Below the pieces are notes generated by a model that made no database searches, was not told the DNA's origin, and was given only the letters and a program-made list of their open reading frames with translations. Positions 62,964-64,000 of a stretch of DNA of 64,000 bases are shown one piece after another; position 1 is the first letter of the stretch; the number at the start of each line of letters is the position of its first letter. This stretch comes from Corynebacterium pseudogenitalium (lineage in GTDB: Bacteria > Actinomycetota > Actinomycetes > Mycobacteriales > Mycobacteriaceae). The stretch spans positions 1 to 64,000 of the forward strand of contig NZ_CP072934.1 of NCBI RefSeq assembly GCF_024453815.1, read 5' to 3'. The position numbers and the translations under genes were made by a program.

Positions 62964-64000
62964 TTACGCATTTCCTCCGAGGATGTTTGGCAGATTGTGC
63001 AAGTCTAGTTCACCATTGCCGATTTCCCCACCAACCGGGCTTTCGCTGGGTACCTGCGTCGTGGGCGCCTCATTATGTATCGACGTCCCCTCCGTCGGCT
63101 GTTGCTCCGGCACCGAAGAGCGGGTGTGGGTTGGCTGCGTCGGCGTTTCGTCCTCGATGGTGAGCGTGGCCGGGGCGCTGCTGTGCCTACTGGGCTTGCT
63201 GTGTTCAGTGGGCGTGTCGGGGGCGTGCGTGGTCGGCTCCTCGACGGGTTCCTCGTAGGTCGGTTCGGTTTCCACGGTGGTGGTTTGGGTGACCACGCTT
63301 TGGCGCGGGGCGGTGCTGCTCGGGGTGCTGCCGCCGAGGGTGCCGTTGTTGAATGCCCAGGCCACGCCGCCGATGACGGCGAGGGTGATCACGCCGAGCG
63401 CGATGCCGACCCAGTAGCCGGCGGTGCTGCGCCGCTTCCCAGGAGCAGCAACGTCAGCGGGCGCCGGGCGCACAGGCATCGCTGCGCGCGCCGGGGCCTG
63501 CGGTGGCACGGACGGGCGGCGCCGCGGCGCGGCGGGCCGGGCCGTGGTCGGCCGGGACATGTCGGCGAGCATCTGGGTGGACGCGGTCGGGGAGGGCTCG
63601 ATGGCGATGACGGCCGTGTCGCCGCCGGGCTGCGTCGGGCGCATCCCCTGGCGGACCTGTTCGACGGCCAGCTGCATCTCGTTGCCGTCCCGGAAGCGCT
63701 GGGTTGGCGTTTTGCGCAGGGCGATCTCGATGAGTTCGCGCGCCGGGGCGCTCACGCTAATCGGCAGCGCGGGTGGTTCGGCGGAGACGTGCGCCAGCGC
63801 CACGGAGACGGAGGAGTCCCCGGTGAACGGGCGTTTCCCGGCGAGCATCTCGTAGCCGACGACGCCGAGCGAGTAGACGTCGGACGCCGCCGTGACCTTC
63901 TTGCCTTGGGCCTGCTCGGGGGAGACGTACTGGGCGGTGCCCACGACCATCCCGGTGCGCGTCAGCGGCACGGCCGCCGCCGCCTTCGCGATGCCGAAGT
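62964..64000 (-). CDS. pknA: Serine/threonine protein kinase PknA, 3' part (truncated by window)
   Basis: The visible 345 or so codons begin at the DFG motif (FGIAKAAAAVPLTRTG) and continue with GTAQYVSPEQAQG and DVYSLGVVGYEMLAG. A linker, one membrane segment (WVGIALGVITLAVIGGVAWAF) and a Thr/Pro/Glu-rich extracellular tail ending LHNLPNILGGNA follow. No PASTA repeats, as usual for PknA. The kinase N-lobe and catalytic loop lie beyond base 64000. The gene is upstream of pknB in the same operon. Confidence 0.93.
   Translation of the reverse strand, partial: FGIAKAAAAVPLTRTGMVVGTAQYVSPEQAQGKKVTAASDVYSLGVVGYEMLAGKRPFTGDSSVSVALAHVSAEPPALPISVSAPARELIEIALRKTPTQRFRDGNEMQLAVEQVRQGMRPTQPGGDTAVIAIEPSPTASTQMLADMSRPTTARPAAPRRRPSVPPQAPARAAMPVRPAPADVAAPGKRRSTAGYWVGIALGVITLAVIGGVAWAFNNGTLGGSTPSSTAPRQSVVTQTTTVETEPTYEEPVEEPTTHAPDTPTEHSKPSRHSSAPATLTIEDETPTQPTHTRSSVPEQQPTEGTSIHNEAPTTQVPSESPVGGEIGNGELDLHNLPNILGGNA

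Overview
The window is the origin end of a high-G+C actinobacterial chromosome, almost certainly a Corynebacterium. It opens at dnaA and runs dnaA, dnaN, recF, dciA-type gene, gyrB, gyrA, DUF3566 gene, tRNA-Ile, tRNA-Ala, metF-metE, ppiA, rhomboid protease, crgA, pknB, pknA. Large wall-anchored-type surface proteins, DUF5129/TPM and YhgE-type proteins, a Thr/Pro-rich kinase tail and TTG/GTG starts fit that genus. No species is proposed.

Layout. (1) 1-7.3 kb: replication genes with oriC between dnaA and dnaN. (2) 7.3-11.8 kb: a minus-strand block between gyrB and gyrA holding a conserved hypothetical gene, a small secreted protein, a 957-residue repeat-domain surface protein and a toxin-antitoxin-like pair with a degenerate Fic motif. 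(3) 11.9-15.1 kb: gyrA, DUF3566 gene and two tRNA genes. (4) 15.4-19.9 kb: a roughly 1,509-residue surface protein, then a DoxX-like membrane gene. (5) 20.6-22.6 kb: an IS3-like element. (6) 23-27 kb: YhgE-type membrane protein, a degenerate ABC ATPase and a divergent TetR regulator. (7) 27.2-30.9 kb: metF-metE and ppiA. (8) 31-57 kb: a 26-kb accessory block between ppiA and the rhomboid gene. (9) 57-64 kb: conserved cell-division and kinase genes, interrupted by a secreted protein and a DUF559 nuclease-like gene.

The accessory block is a defence-rich island. A type I restriction-modification system is split: hsdM-hsdS at 50.4-53.0 kb and hsdR at 36.0-39.4 kb, all on the minus strand. About 11 kb of other genes lie between them: an AlbA_2/HATPase regulator, an AAA-ATPase/RloB pair (AbiL-like), a truncated regulator gene, a broken vapBC, tetR-doxX, a Nudix gene, mntH, and an AbiE type IV toxin-antitoxin pair. 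The same operator-like element (11-bp-spaced CTCGAAAC repeats plus a 31-33 bp palindrome) stands at both edges of this interposed segment.

Non-coding structure is the most unusual part. There is a 1.2-kb array of about 20 copies of the palindrome TGTCCGC-N3-GCGGA(C/A) between abiE and hsdS. At least two families of dispersed intergenic repeats have inverted termini, and both IS copies appear to lie inside units of one family. An AAA-ATPase gene is bracketed by 84-bp direct repeats. A second cluster of consensus DnaA boxes lies at 57.7-58.0 kb, about 56 kb from oriC.
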